From contig JBNKVT010000062.1 in the NCBI GenBank assembly GCA_050299335.1, forward strand, positions 106,317 to 170,316: 64,000 nucleotides of DNA, read 5' to 3'. A program made the position numbers and the translations under genes. The stretch comes from JBNKVT01 sp050299335 (GTDB taxonomy: Bacteria > Pseudomonadota > Alphaproteobacteria > Rhodobacterales > Rhodobacteraceae). A model generated the notes under the pieces. The model was not told the origin of the DNA, made no database searches, and saw only the letters and a list, made by a program, of their open reading frames with translations. This document shows positions 1 through 7,773 of this stretch, in pieces; positions within the stretch are counted from its first letter, which is position 1, and every line of letters starts with the position of its first letter.

Positions 1-1
1 C

Positions 2-244
2 GGTGCCTCGGTGCACGAGATCGAGGCCCTGTTCCGCAAGGCCCGCGGCACGTCGGAAAACAACGGGCATTTCTATCAGGAGATCGTGGTTTTTTCCGAA
101 AAGCTGGTGCATGTGTTCCTGCGCACCAGGAATTATCCCGAGCATGTGGTGGTTTTCGTTTGCCGAAAGGAGGCGAATCCGGGCATTGTAATGGCCAAGA
201 CGCGCATGGTTCTCGATTCGGTGGCCAACAAGCTGGCCTCGTGA
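2..244 (+). CDS. Roadblock/LC7-like protein, 3' end only
   Basis: Only the last 80 residues lie in the window; the frame is open from the left edge and its start is outside. The visible part has a long helix-rich segment (EIEALFRKARG), then two hydrophobic strands (YQEIVVFSEKLVHVFL and HVVVFVCRKEANPGIVMAKT) and a final helix. This strand-strand-helix ending with a hydrophobic VVFVC strand resembles small roadblock/LC7 proteins, which often act as partners or activators of small GTPases. That family assignment is a judgement from pattern, not from a search. It sits 67 bases before the next gene on the same strand and upstream of two dynamin-like GTPases, which would suit a GTPase-partner role. 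Confidence 0.5.
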   Translation, partial: GASVHEIEALFRKARGTSENNGHFYQEIVVFSEKLVHVFLRTRNYPEHVVVFVCRKEANPGIVMAKTRMVLDSVANKLAS

Positions 245-311
245 AAGTCCGCGGAACCGCCATCGCATTGGGCGCGTTTTGTGGGGAAAAAATACGGACT
301 GACGTGAGCCA

Positions 312-1244
312 ATGAGTACGAAAAGTGCGCTTTTGGAGACCCTTGCCCCGTTCGGCGCATCGGTGTCCGAACCTGGATTTCTGCAAGACCTCGATATCCC
401 GCGCAGCGCCGCCGAGCGCCGCCAGCGTATTCTCGACACGGTGAACCGGACCTATCTGCCGCGACGGATCGAGGTTCGGAACGGTGAGGCCAGGCTCGAT
501 CTTCTGGTGCAGGAATGCCAGATTGTCGGGGTGACGCGGATCGAGGTCCCCTCGATCTCGGAAAAGCTGGTCAGGGTGCTGACCGCGAAGAAGATCTGGC
601 GCAAGCCGCCGACGAGCGTGCGCAAGAATCTGTTGACGATCCTCAAGAAAGCCATCGTCGAGTTCGTCAAGGTCAGGGGCGACTTCTCGATCGATCCCGA
701 GATCATCGACGATCCCGAATCCCTGCCCGCCACCGGCTTTACCCTGATCGAACTGGGATATGTGAAGCGCGAGGCCGAGGTCATTCCCGTCAGCCAGGCG
801 AAAAAGAAGGCCGCAAAGGCGGAGACCGCCAAGACGCCACCGGCGGACCCCTCGCCCTATGGCGGGGCCGAGAAGCTGGAAATCCGCAAGGGCGGGCTGG
901 CCGAGCAGTATTTCGAATCCACCTCCGCGCTCAGCGGTTCGGCCTTCCTGCTGAACGGCAAGGGTGAGGTCGCCGCGGCGCGCAAGAAGTCCAAGGCCGA
1001 GTTTCCAGAGACCGCAGGCCAGAAGATCGTCGCGGGGTTTCAGAACTGGGCGGCCCTGCTGTCCAGCGAATTGCCCGGTCCGCATCAGATCATCGTGCGC
1101 TCCTATGCCGAGGAGGGCGATTGCTATTCGGTGCTCTGGGATGGCGAGGCGATGTCGATCAACTCTTTCAAGGACGATGAGATCGGTCGCGTCGTCAACT
1201 CCTGGTTGATCGCCAAGCGCGAGCAGGAGAAGAAATCGGTCTGA
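312..1244 (+). CDS. Unknown 310-residue protein upstream of dynamin-like GTPases
   Basis: I do not recognise a family. The N-terminal half (about residues 1-165) is a mixed alpha/beta region with several basic helices (for example KKIWRKPPTSVRKNLLTILKKA). A linker rich in Lys, Ala and Pro follows (about 165-195). The C-terminal third (about 210-310) starts with SALSGSAFLLNGKGEV and has alternating strands, somewhat like a roadblock-type fold. There is no signal peptide or membrane segment, so a cytoplasmic location is likely. It shares strand with the roadblock-like gene before it and the GTPase pair after it, but a 276-base gap with a dyad separates it from the GTPases. The ATG start has only a weak ribosome binding site. 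Confidence 0.7.
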   Translation: MSTKSALLETLAPFGASVSEPGFLQDLDIPRSAAERRQRILDTVNRTYLPRRIEVRNGEARLDLLVQECQIVGVTRIEVPSISEKLVRVLTAKKIWRKPPTSVRKNLLTILKKAIVEFVKVRGDFSIDPEIIDDPESLPATGFTLIELGYVKREAEVIPVSQAKKKAAKAETAKTPPADPSPYGGAEKLEIRKGGLAEQYFESTSALSGSAFLLNGKGEVAAARKKSKAEFPETAGQKIVAGFQNWAALLSSELPGPHQIIVRSYAEEGDCYSVLWDGEAMSINSFKDDEIGRVVNSWLIAKREQEKKSV

Positions 1245-1320
1245 GATCGCTTTTCCCGGCCTAAAGTGTTGTTCCAAAGCCGCAATCCGGTGCCGGAACG
1301 ATCTTATTCCCCCCTCTAAC

Positions 1321-1354
1321 TGCCCAAAAGACAACACAAATTGTCTGTAGGGCA
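1321..1354. promoter_or_regulatory. 34-base nested dyad before the dynamin pair
   Basis: Two nested inverted arms with exactly equal spacing are seen: TGCCC (1321-1325) pairs with GGGCA (1350-1354), and AGACAA (1329-1334) pairs with TTGTCT (1341-1346). Each pair of arms is separated by 3 bases and the centre is 6 bases. A second, shorter dyad, GGAAT / ATTCC, lies at 1378-1392. The location in the 276-base gap before the first GTPase gene suits an operator or RNA hairpin. The binding protein is unknown. Confidence 0.4.
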
Positions 1355-1520
1355 AAAGTAGGTTAAAGATACGGCTCGGAATTAATGATTCCCGCCGTCG
1401 TCTACGATTTGTTAACGGGTCTTGATGTGTGGTGGGGATGATGAGTTTCGATGCTGGGGGAAGCGTATCTAGGTGCCGTGAGGCAAATGTGTTGCAACCG
1501 AACCAGATTGGCCGTCAGCA

Positions 1521-3704
1521 ATGAGAGATGCCGCTATTCCTGAAGACCAGATGGCATTGGCACTTACCCCCATCGGAAGCGAGCTGGTCAAGGACCGTAG
1601 CGAGCTGTTTCTCATGTCGAAACAGCTTCAGGACATATCCGATGTGCGCCTGGCCCAGATGGCCCGCGAGGCGGAAAAACCGCTGCGCGAGGCGATCCCC
1701 GGCATCGCCGTCATCGGCCAGGTCAAGGCCGGCAAGACGACGCTCATCAACGCCCTGACCCGCCGCCCCGAATTCCTGCCCTCGGACGTCAACCCCTGGA
1801 CCGCCGTGGTCACCCGCCTGATCTTCGACAACCCGACGGGGCAGAAGACCGGCGCGCGGTTCAACTTCTTCGGCGAGGACGAGTGGGACATGCTGATCAA
1901 CCGGGGCGGGCGCCTCGGTGAATTGGCAGAGAACTTTCAGGACGACTACAAGCAAAACGAGATTTTCGAGCAGATCGAGCTGATGAAGACCCGGGCGCGG
2001 ATGCGGCTGTCGGACCAGTTCGATCACATCCTCGGCCGCTCGCACCGCTTTTCGTCGCTGAATTCGGAAATCCTGTCGCGCTATGTCTGCGCCGGCGACG
2101 ACCCCGACGGCACCACCAAGAACCCGGTGGTGGGCCGCTATTCGGACGTCACCAAATCCGCCGACCTGTTCCTCGGGCCCGAGCCGTTCTCGATCCCGCT
2201 GGCCATCCTCGACACGCCGGGGATGAACGACCCGTTGCTGGTGCGCGAAGAGATGACCCAGCAAAGCCTCGAGCGGGCTGATATCTTCGTGCTGGTCCTG
2301 TCGGCGCACCAGGCCTTCACCAAGACCGATGCGCAACTTGTTCGCCTGCTGCATGCGCTCAGGCTCGACCGGCTGGTGGTGTTCATCAACCGCGTCGACG
2401 AATTGCGCCACCCCGAGACCGAAATCCCCGAGATCGAGGGTCATGTGCGCCGGATGCTGAGCAACGAGCTGCCGGGTGAGGACGTGCCGATCATCTCCGG
2501 GTCCGCCGTCTGGGCGACCTATGGGCTCACCGGCCACGACGATGACGAGATTTTCGACGATGGCGCCCTCAGCCGCTACGCCAAGGCCCGCGGCATCGAT
2601 GTCGGCCGCGTGTTGCGCTCGCACCTGCCGTTTGCCGACGACCCGATGCGGGCCCAGGCTTTTGCCGCCTCGGGCATCACTGAGATGGAAGAGGCGATCT
2701 CGGGGTTGATCCATACCGGACCCGGCACGCGGCTTCTGGACAGCTGCATTGCCAATCTGATCAATGTCGCCAAGCTGGCCCGGGCCGAGCACGAGGTGAA
2801 GGCCACCGCGCTCGACAAGTCGATTGAGGAGATCGAGGGCAAGACCCAGGAAGCCGCGCAGATGGCCAAAAAGCGGCTGCCGACGGTGGAGGAACTGATC
2901 GAGGCCTTTACCGAGACGGCGGGTGATCTGGAAACCGAGGTGCGCCAGACACTCAACAAGTCGTTCAACGTGCTCAGGGGCAATCTCAACAAGATCGTGG
3001 TCGATTTCGGCGACGAACAGGCCGAACTGGTGCGCGAAATGGTCGCCACCGACGGCAAGGTCCGGCGCTGGGAATGCGACCTGTCGCCCTTGAGGACCCA
3101 GATCCATACCGATTTCCTCGACCAGTTCCGCGGCGTGCAGAAGATCATCGTCGGCATGATCAACGAGTCCCAGCGCAAGATCGCCAAGATCGCCGGGGTC
3201 TACGGGCTGAATATCGGCGATGATATCCAGGTCAACACCATCGACATCATGGCCCAGATCCCCTCGACGGCGGCGCTGGCCCAGGTAGTGGCGCTCGATC
3301 TGAACTTCTCGTGGCTCAAGAACTGGTGGGGGGCGATGCGGGGTCAGGATACCCGCGCCAAGGAAGTCAAACGACTGATTCTCAAAGAGTTCCACCCGAT
3401 CTGTTCCTCCCTGATGCAGACGGCGATGTCGACGCTGATCGACAATTCGCTGGCGGCAGTGGAGAATTTCAAGGAACTCCAGATGCAGCTGGCGACGACG
3501 CTGGAAATGCAGATGGACGAGATCAAGAAGACCCGGATGCGGCTGGAGGCCTCGGTCGAAAGCGGCACCCTGCAGGCCGAGCTGGCCAACCAGCAAAAGG
3601 CGGTGGCCGAGGCGCAGAAGATGGTCGAGATCGTCAGGGGGATTCAGGAAAAGCTGGAGGACATGCATCTGCGTGTCGCCACGATGAGCACCGAAGGTCA
3701 GTAG
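1521..3704 (+). CDS. Dynamin-like GTPase, 727 residues (first of pair)
   Basis: This is a large GTPase of the bacterial dynamin-like type. The G domain has a P-loop GQVKAGKT (66-73), the G3 motif DTPGMND (231-237) and a G4-like NRVD (290-293). Later parts are mostly helical with long charged coiled-coil stretches (about 420-500 and 640-727), as expected for stalk and effector regions. No membrane segment is obvious, so membrane binding, if any, would be peripheral. The next gene starts 7 bases later and is a second, shorter GTPase, and such pairs are typical of bacterial dynamins that work as heteromers. An alternative ATG at 1551 with GAAG upstream could be the true start. Role in the cell (membrane remodelling, stress, vesicles) cannot be read from sequence. 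Confidence 0.85.
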   Translation: MRDAAIPEDQMALALTPIGSELVKDRSELFLMSKQLQDISDVRLAQMAREAEKPLREAIPGIAVIGQVKAGKTTLINALTRRPEFLPSDVNPWTAVVTRLIFDNPTGQKTGARFNFFGEDEWDMLINRGGRLGELAENFQDDYKQNEIFEQIELMKTRARMRLSDQFDHILGRSHRFSSLNSEILSRYVCAGDDPDGTTKNPVVGRYSDVTKSADLFLGPEPFSIPLAILDTPGMNDPLLVREEMTQQSLERADIFVLVLSAHQAFTKTDAQLVRLLHALRLDRLVVFINRVDELRHPETEIPEIEGHVRRMLSNELPGEDVPIISGSAVWATYGLTGHDDDEIFDDGALSRYAKARGIDVGRVLRSHLPFADDPMRAQAFAASGITEMEEAISGLIHTGPGTRLLDSCIANLINVAKLARAEHEVKATALDKSIEEIEGKTQEAAQMAKKRLPTVEELIEAFTETAGDLETEVRQTLNKSFNVLRGNLNKIVVDFGDEQAELVREMVATDGKVRRWECDLSPLRTQIHTDFLDQFRGVQKIIVGMINESQRKIAKIAGVYGLNIGDDIQVNTIDIMAQIPSTAALAQVVALDLNFSWLKNWWGAMRGQDTRAKEVKRLILKEFHPICSSLMQTAMSTLIDNSLAAVENFKELQMQLATTLEMQMDEIKKTRMRLEASVESGTLQAELANQQKAVAEAQKMVEIVRGIQEKLEDMHLRVATMSTEGQ

Positions 3705-3711
3705 CGGAGCC

Positions 3712-4986
3712 ATGAACGCACAGAACTACCAGGACCCGACCATCATGTCGCTGGAGGCAGCGGCGAAATCCCTTGCCATGTTCACCACCTCGCCCGAGGC
3801 GCAGCGCATGGCGCAACTTGCCGGGCGGCTGGCCGAAAAGCTGAAAAGGCCGATCCGGGTAGCGCTCGGGGGCGAGTTTTCTTCCGGCAAGTCGTCGCTG
3901 GCGAACATGCTGCTGGGCAAGGAGGTGATCAACACCTCCGTCACCGCCTCGACCCTGCCGACGGTGATCTCGCGCTTTGCCGAGGAGGACCAGACCGTCG
4001 CCCACTGGCCCGACGGCACCGTGAAGGAATGGGACAGTGTCACCGTCGATGCCACCGAGACCGACGGGGCCGAGCGGATCGTGGTCTGTTTCAATCGCGG
4101 CATCCTCAAACAGTTCGAGTTTCTCGATACACCGGGCACCGGCGACCCGACCCGCGACGAGGACCAGATCGAACATATGGCCCGGACCGCCCATATGGTG
4201 TTGTGGTGCACCAATGGCGCCCAGGCCTGGCGCGAGACCGAACGGCATCTCTGGGCCGATCTGCCCAAGCGGCTCCATGACAGCTCGATCCTGGTCGTCA
4301 CCCATGTCGACATGCCCCGGGTGGCGAAATCGGTAGATCGGCTGATGGGCCGGATGAAGAAGGAAGCGCTGCCGCATTTCTCCGAGACAGTGCCGGTGGC
4401 GACCCTGCAGGCCCAGGAAGCGCGGAACGAGGTCGGCGAGATCACCGACAAGAAGCTCTGGACCTCCAGCGGCGGTGAGGGCCTGCTGGCGGCGATGAAT
4501 TCCTCGGCGACGGAAATCCGCGCCGCGCACCGGATGGCCGCCCAGGCAATCCTCGACGCGCGGATCTCGCCGCTTATCGACCGGCTGAACGCCGAAAACG
4601 CCGCCGAGGGCGCGGCTGTCCACGAGGTCGAGGAAGTGGCGCTGCCGCCCGCCGAGGTGCTGACCCGATCCTGGCTCAGCCATCTCGCCGCGCTCAATGC
4701 CGATGTGCGGCGCTCGGATGAAATCGATCCGGCGGAGATGATCACGCGCTGCGGCAAGATCGTGCATAATTTCTACGATTCCGAAGTCTATCCGAAGCGC
4801 GACGCCCTCGCCCCGGACGCGTTGCGGGTCTTCGACGAGTTCGGCCGCGCCGGCTCGCGGATCGCCGCCCTTGCCGGTCAGCGCAACAAGGCGTTGGCGG
4901 TGCAGTCGGTGATCACCATCCTCGCGCAACTCGGTTTCGACGTGCAGCGGGCGATGAGCCGCACCGTGCCGAAAGCGGCGGAGTAG
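3712..4986 (+). CDS. Dynamin-like GTPase, 424 residues (second of pair)
   Basis: The protein is a GTPase of the dynamin type, with a P-loop GGEFSSGKSS (53-62), G3 motif DTPGTGD (139-145) and G4 motif THVD (197-200). After the G domain (about 48-270) comes a helical region of about 150 residues. It is much shorter than its upstream neighbour and lacks a long coiled-coil tail, so it could be the partner subunit of a two-protein assembly. The start has a good ribosome binding site (CGGAG) and lies 7 bases after the stop of the first GTPase, so both are very likely on one transcript. Confidence 0.85.
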   Translation: MNAQNYQDPTIMSLEAAAKSLAMFTTSPEAQRMAQLAGRLAEKLKRPIRVALGGEFSSGKSSLANMLLGKEVINTSVTASTLPTVISRFAEEDQTVAHWPDGTVKEWDSVTVDATETDGAERIVVCFNRGILKQFEFLDTPGTGDPTRDEDQIEHMARTAHMVLWCTNGAQAWRETERHLWADLPKRLHDSSILVVTHVDMPRVAKSVDRLMGRMKKEALPHFSETVPVATLQAQEARNEVGEITDKKLWTSSGGEGLLAAMNSSATEIRAAHRMAAQAILDARISPLIDRLNAENAAEGAAVHEVEEVALPPAEVLTRSWLSHLAALNADVRRSDEIDPAEMITRCGKIVHNFYDSEVYPKRDALAPDALRVFDEFGRAGSRIAALAGQRNKALAVQSVITILAQLGFDVQRAMSRTVPKAAE

Positions 4987-5077
4987 CGACAGGCTTTGCA
5001 TCCGGCGCGCCCCGGGGGGGGATCGCAAACGTCCGGGTCCGATCAGGCCGCGAAGGCCCTTCCGAAACTTCGCTGAA

Positions 5078-6103
5078 TTGGATACGCTCTCCGGCAGTAG
5101 CGTAACGCCATGTCGAAACAAGTATCATTTGGTAGCCTTGACGAACGGCCTGACCTTTGACGACGACCTGCGGATGCGACGGACAGCCACGTCCGCCGCA
5201 ACGGCTGCCGTGTTGAAAAATCCCGACATGCATACCGCGGATTATGCAAGCGGCTACCGGACACTCGAACAGCAGACCGGCCAGCGGTTTCCCCATATCC
5301 TTCTGGCGATGAAATATCTGCCCGTCGTCCATGACGGGGACCGGCATGCCGAACTCCGCCGCCTGGCCTCGGCCCATATGCAGCGGATCGCACCGGCGCT
5401 GGTCGCGGTCCGGGAACAGGCGGTTCGTCACACGCGTCGCGCCTTCGCGCAAACCGGCGAAACCGACCTCATGGAGGGGCTTGTCGCCCTGATCATCGCG
5501 GATTTCCTTCAGGTCCAGACAGGCACGGGTTTCGACGTCTCCCCGTCCCTGGTCTTCGACCACCAGCTCAGCATCCGCAAACGCCTTGACCTCGAAAAGG
5601 CTTTTGCGGAAACCTTCGCCCGGATCAGGGCACGATTTCCGGACGAGGACGCGGACAGCCACGGCATCCGCATCGCCTTCGCCATTCTCGGCAATGACGC
5701 CACGATGGGCGCGCTCGGCAATTCGCTTGCGCGCGTCCTCGAAGGTGCCAAGGACGCTCCTGTCGCCAGCCTCAACTGGCCGGACACGCTTCCGGCCACC
5801 GGCGTGCCCTTCGTCCTGCGCCGGGCAGCCTCAGACACGGCACTCGCCGAGCAGCGCTGCCCGCGCGAAACGGTCCATGTCGATCTCGCCGGCTTTCTCA
5901 CCGATCCCGATGCGCCGCAACCAGCAGGGATCTTCGGCCTTGGCGCCCATGCCTGCCTCGGGCGCGGCTTCATGCAGCTCTTGTGGCGGGACATGGTCGC
6001 CGAGATCCGCCGCAGCCCGGCGCGGGTGACATTTGTCAACTGCGAAACCGTACCTCAGCGGATATTCGATATTCCGCGCAGTATCAAAGTAAAGGTGTCC
6101 TGA
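5078..6103 (+). CDS. Atypical cytochrome P450-like protein
   Basis: The heme-binding motif FGLGAHACLGRG (286-297, Cys293) and an I-helix-like GNDAT segment (205-209) mark this as a cytochrome P450. The substrate-side strand VPFVLRRAASD (243-253) also fits. At 341 residues it is shorter than the usual 400, missing part of the N-terminal region. The K-helix ExxR motif is not present: the aligned position reads DTLP (236-239). The start is unclear: TTG at 5078 has no good ribosome binding site, and TTG codons at 5129 and 5138 or ATG at 5174 are in frame. Its stop overlaps the start of an acyl carrier protein gene (TGATG), so the natural substrate may be carrier-bound. An oxidation reaction is likely but the missing ExxR leaves room for a non-standard activity. 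Confidence 0.75.
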   Translation: MDTLSGSSVTPCRNKYHLVALTNGLTFDDDLRMRRTATSAATAAVLKNPDMHTADYASGYRTLEQQTGQRFPHILLAMKYLPVVHDGDRHAELRRLASAHMQRIAPALVAVREQAVRHTRRAFAQTGETDLMEGLVALIIADFLQVQTGTGFDVSPSLVFDHQLSIRKRLDLEKAFAETFARIRARFPDEDADSHGIRIAFAILGNDATMGALGNSLARVLEGAKDAPVASLNWPDTLPATGVPFVLRRAASDTALAEQRCPRETVHVDLAGFLTDPDAPQPAGIFGLGAHACLGRGFMQLLWRDMVAEIRRSPARVTFVNCETVPQRIFDIPRSIKVKVS

Positions 6104-6360
6104 TGAACACGGAAGAGATCGACCGGATCGTCCGCAAAACCGCCCATGAGGTCTTCGGCGGAGCCACGAACCCCGAGATCGACACGATCCTCAAGCGCCC
6201 GGATTTCGATTTCACCGCGATTTCGGGCGACAGTATCGACGTGACGAATTTCTGTTTCCATGTCGAGGACCAGCTCGATACCGAGATCGAACCCTCGGAC
6301 CTCTTCGACAATCCGACCTGCAGCGCCTTCGTGACCATGCTCGCCAATCGCCTGGCCTGA
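6103..6360 (+). CDS. Acyl carrier protein-like protein
   Basis: An 85-residue acidic helical protein with the phosphopantetheine attachment motif GDSID (42-46, Ser44), followed by the usual helix II (DVTNFCFHVEDQL) and an acidic third helix region. This is the normal length of a free-standing acyl or peptidyl carrier protein. The start codon overlaps the stop of the P450 gene by one base (TGATG), so the two are translationally coupled, and the hydrolase-like gene follows 3 bases later. It is not the fatty-acid synthase acpP by context, since no fab genes are near. It probably holds the substrate for the neighbouring P450 and hydrolase. Confidence 0.85.
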   Translation: MNTEEIDRIVRKTAHEVFGGATNPEIDTILKRPDFDFTAISGDSIDVTNFCFHVEDQLDTEIEPSDLFDNPTCSAFVTMLANRLA

Positions 6361-6363
6361 GCC

Positions 6364-7359
6364 ATGGAAACCGACCCGATCGCGCCCTGGCTCGACCGCC
6401 TGCGCGGCATGTCGCGGCGGCTCCATGCCCAGATGTGCCTGCAGGAGGCCTGCAACCGGCTGCCCCCCGGCGATCTGACCCGGCTCTATCTGCGGCTGCG
6501 CGACCCGGAATTCGCCTGGCTGCACCCGCATCTCGGTGACGTGGCCCCCTATTTCGGTTTCATGACCGCCCGCCCCCGCCGCAAGGCCCTGCACCGTCCC
6601 CAGTTGGCCGAACTTGCCCCCATCGGCCAGGTGGCCCGCTACGAGACGCCGGGGGTCGCCCCCGGGGACAAGCGGCTTTATATCTTCTTCAGCGGCCGCG
6701 GCGGGCAGTTCTTCGTACCGTTCTCCATGCTGCTCTATCTCCTGCCGCCGGGGCCGAAGGATGTGCTGTCGGTGCGGGCGAATATGGCCGGTTTCTTCCT
6801 CGACGGGATCGAGGGGCTGGGCCGGACCATCCCCGAGATTTGCGACACGCTCAGGACCCGGTTTGCGACCGGGGCCTACCGGCACGTGACCGTTGCGGGG
6901 TTTTCGACCAGCGGCTATCACGCCGTCCAGGTGGCGGACGGGATCGGTGCCGACCTCGGCGTCACCTTCGCCGCAAGGCTCCCCTTTGCCGCCCTGCGCC
7001 TGAAACGGTATCAGGAGGCGGGCGTCCCGGCCTATTGCGGTCTTTGTGCCTGTTCGTCGCAGCGGGCGGGACGGCTGGTGAATGTGCTGCCGGTCAAGGT
7101 CGAGTGGGACGTCGCCGCCTCGCGCCGGATCAAGGCCGCCCGCCCGGAGCTGATCCAGTTCCACATGATCCTGCGCCGAAACCACAATATCCTCGCCGTC
7201 TTGACCCGGGCCCGTACCATCAGGCCCTTCATGCGCATGGTCTTTGCCGAGAACGCCACCATCCTGCGCCTGCTGGCCCCGATCTCCACCGGCATTGGAA
7301 CGAGCATCCGCTGGCTCCGGTTCCGGCTCGGCACCCAGGTCCTTCGCAAGCCGCTCTGA
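6364..7359 (+). CDS. Alpha/beta-hydrolase-like protein of the P450-ACP unit
   Basis: A 331-residue protein whose middle part has the layout of an alpha/beta hydrolase: a strand YIFFSGRGGQF (106-116) that would form the oxyanion hole, then a nucleophile-elbow-like turn GFSTSGYHA (179-187) after the strand HVTVA. The elbow is not a strict GxSxG, and the nucleophile could be Ser181 or Ser183. A late His in RNHNIL may complete a triad. The N-terminal 90 residues are helical and unlike common hydrolases. The gene begins 3 bases after the carrier protein gene. A thioesterase or acyltransferase role that releases or moves a carrier-bound product is a reasonable inference but is not shown. Confidence 0.55.
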   Translation: METDPIAPWLDRLRGMSRRLHAQMCLQEACNRLPPGDLTRLYLRLRDPEFAWLHPHLGDVAPYFGFMTARPRRKALHRPQLAELAPIGQVARYETPGVAPGDKRLYIFFSGRGGQFFVPFSMLLYLLPPGPKDVLSVRANMAGFFLDGIEGLGRTIPEICDTLRTRFATGAYRHVTVAGFSTSGYHAVQVADGIGADLGVTFAARLPFAALRLKRYQEAGVPAYCGLCACSSQRAGRLVNVLPVKVEWDVAASRRIKAARPELIQFHMILRRNHNILAVLTRARTIRPFMRMVFAENATILRLLAPISTGIGTSIRWLRFRLGTQVLRKPL

Positions 7360-7374
7360 GCGGCCGGCGAGGGG

Positions 7375-7773
7375 TCAGAGCCAGTCGCGCAGCACCGGGA
7401 TCAGCGGCAGGTCGGCGGGCGGCATCGGGTAGTCGCGCATGTCGCGCGGGCGGACCCATTTCAGGATCTGGCCTTCACGGGCGCGCGGTGTGCCCTGCCA
7501 TTTGCGGCAGGCGAAAAGCGGCATCAGCAGGTGGAAATTCTCGTAGGTGTGCGAGGCGAAGGTGAGGGGGGCCAGACAGCTTTCCCAGGTGTCGATCCCC
7601 AGTTCCTCGTGCAATTCGCGGATAAGTGCGGCCTCGGGCGTCTCGCCTTTCTCGACCTTGCCGCCCGGGAATTCCCAGAGCCCGGCCATCGGTTTGTCCT
7701 CGGGCCGCTGCGCCAAGAGCACCCGCCCGTCAACGTCGATCAGAGCAACCGCCGAGACAAGAACCGTCTTCAA
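7375..7773 (-). CDS. mutT: Nudix (deoxy)nucleoside triphosphate pyrophosphohydrolase, MutT type
   Basis: A 132-residue protein with a complete Nudix box, from GGKVEKGE through the helix RELHEELGI, including the REx2EE catalytic glutamates. MutT enzymes hydrolyse oxidised nucleotides such as 8-oxo-dGTP to protect against mutation, and the size and N-terminal sequence VLVSAVALIDVDGRVLLAQR fit that group. The gene starts at a TTG that overlaps the TGA stop of argJ, so its translation is probably coupled to argJ. It ends 16 bases from the convergent hydrolase-like gene. Confidence 0.85.
   Translation of the reverse strand: MKTVLVSAVALIDVDGRVLLAQRPEDKPMAGLWEFPGGKVEKGETPEAALIRELHEELGIDTWESCLAPLTFASHTYENFHLLMPLFACRKWQGTPRAREGQILKWVRPRDMRDYPMPPADLPLIPVLRDWL

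Noticed and set aside
1515..3713. Long minus-strand frame of 732 codons
   Set aside because: It mirrors the dynamin gene on the other strand, is rich in Arg, His and Leu, and matches no family. It is a GC-rich antisense shadow.
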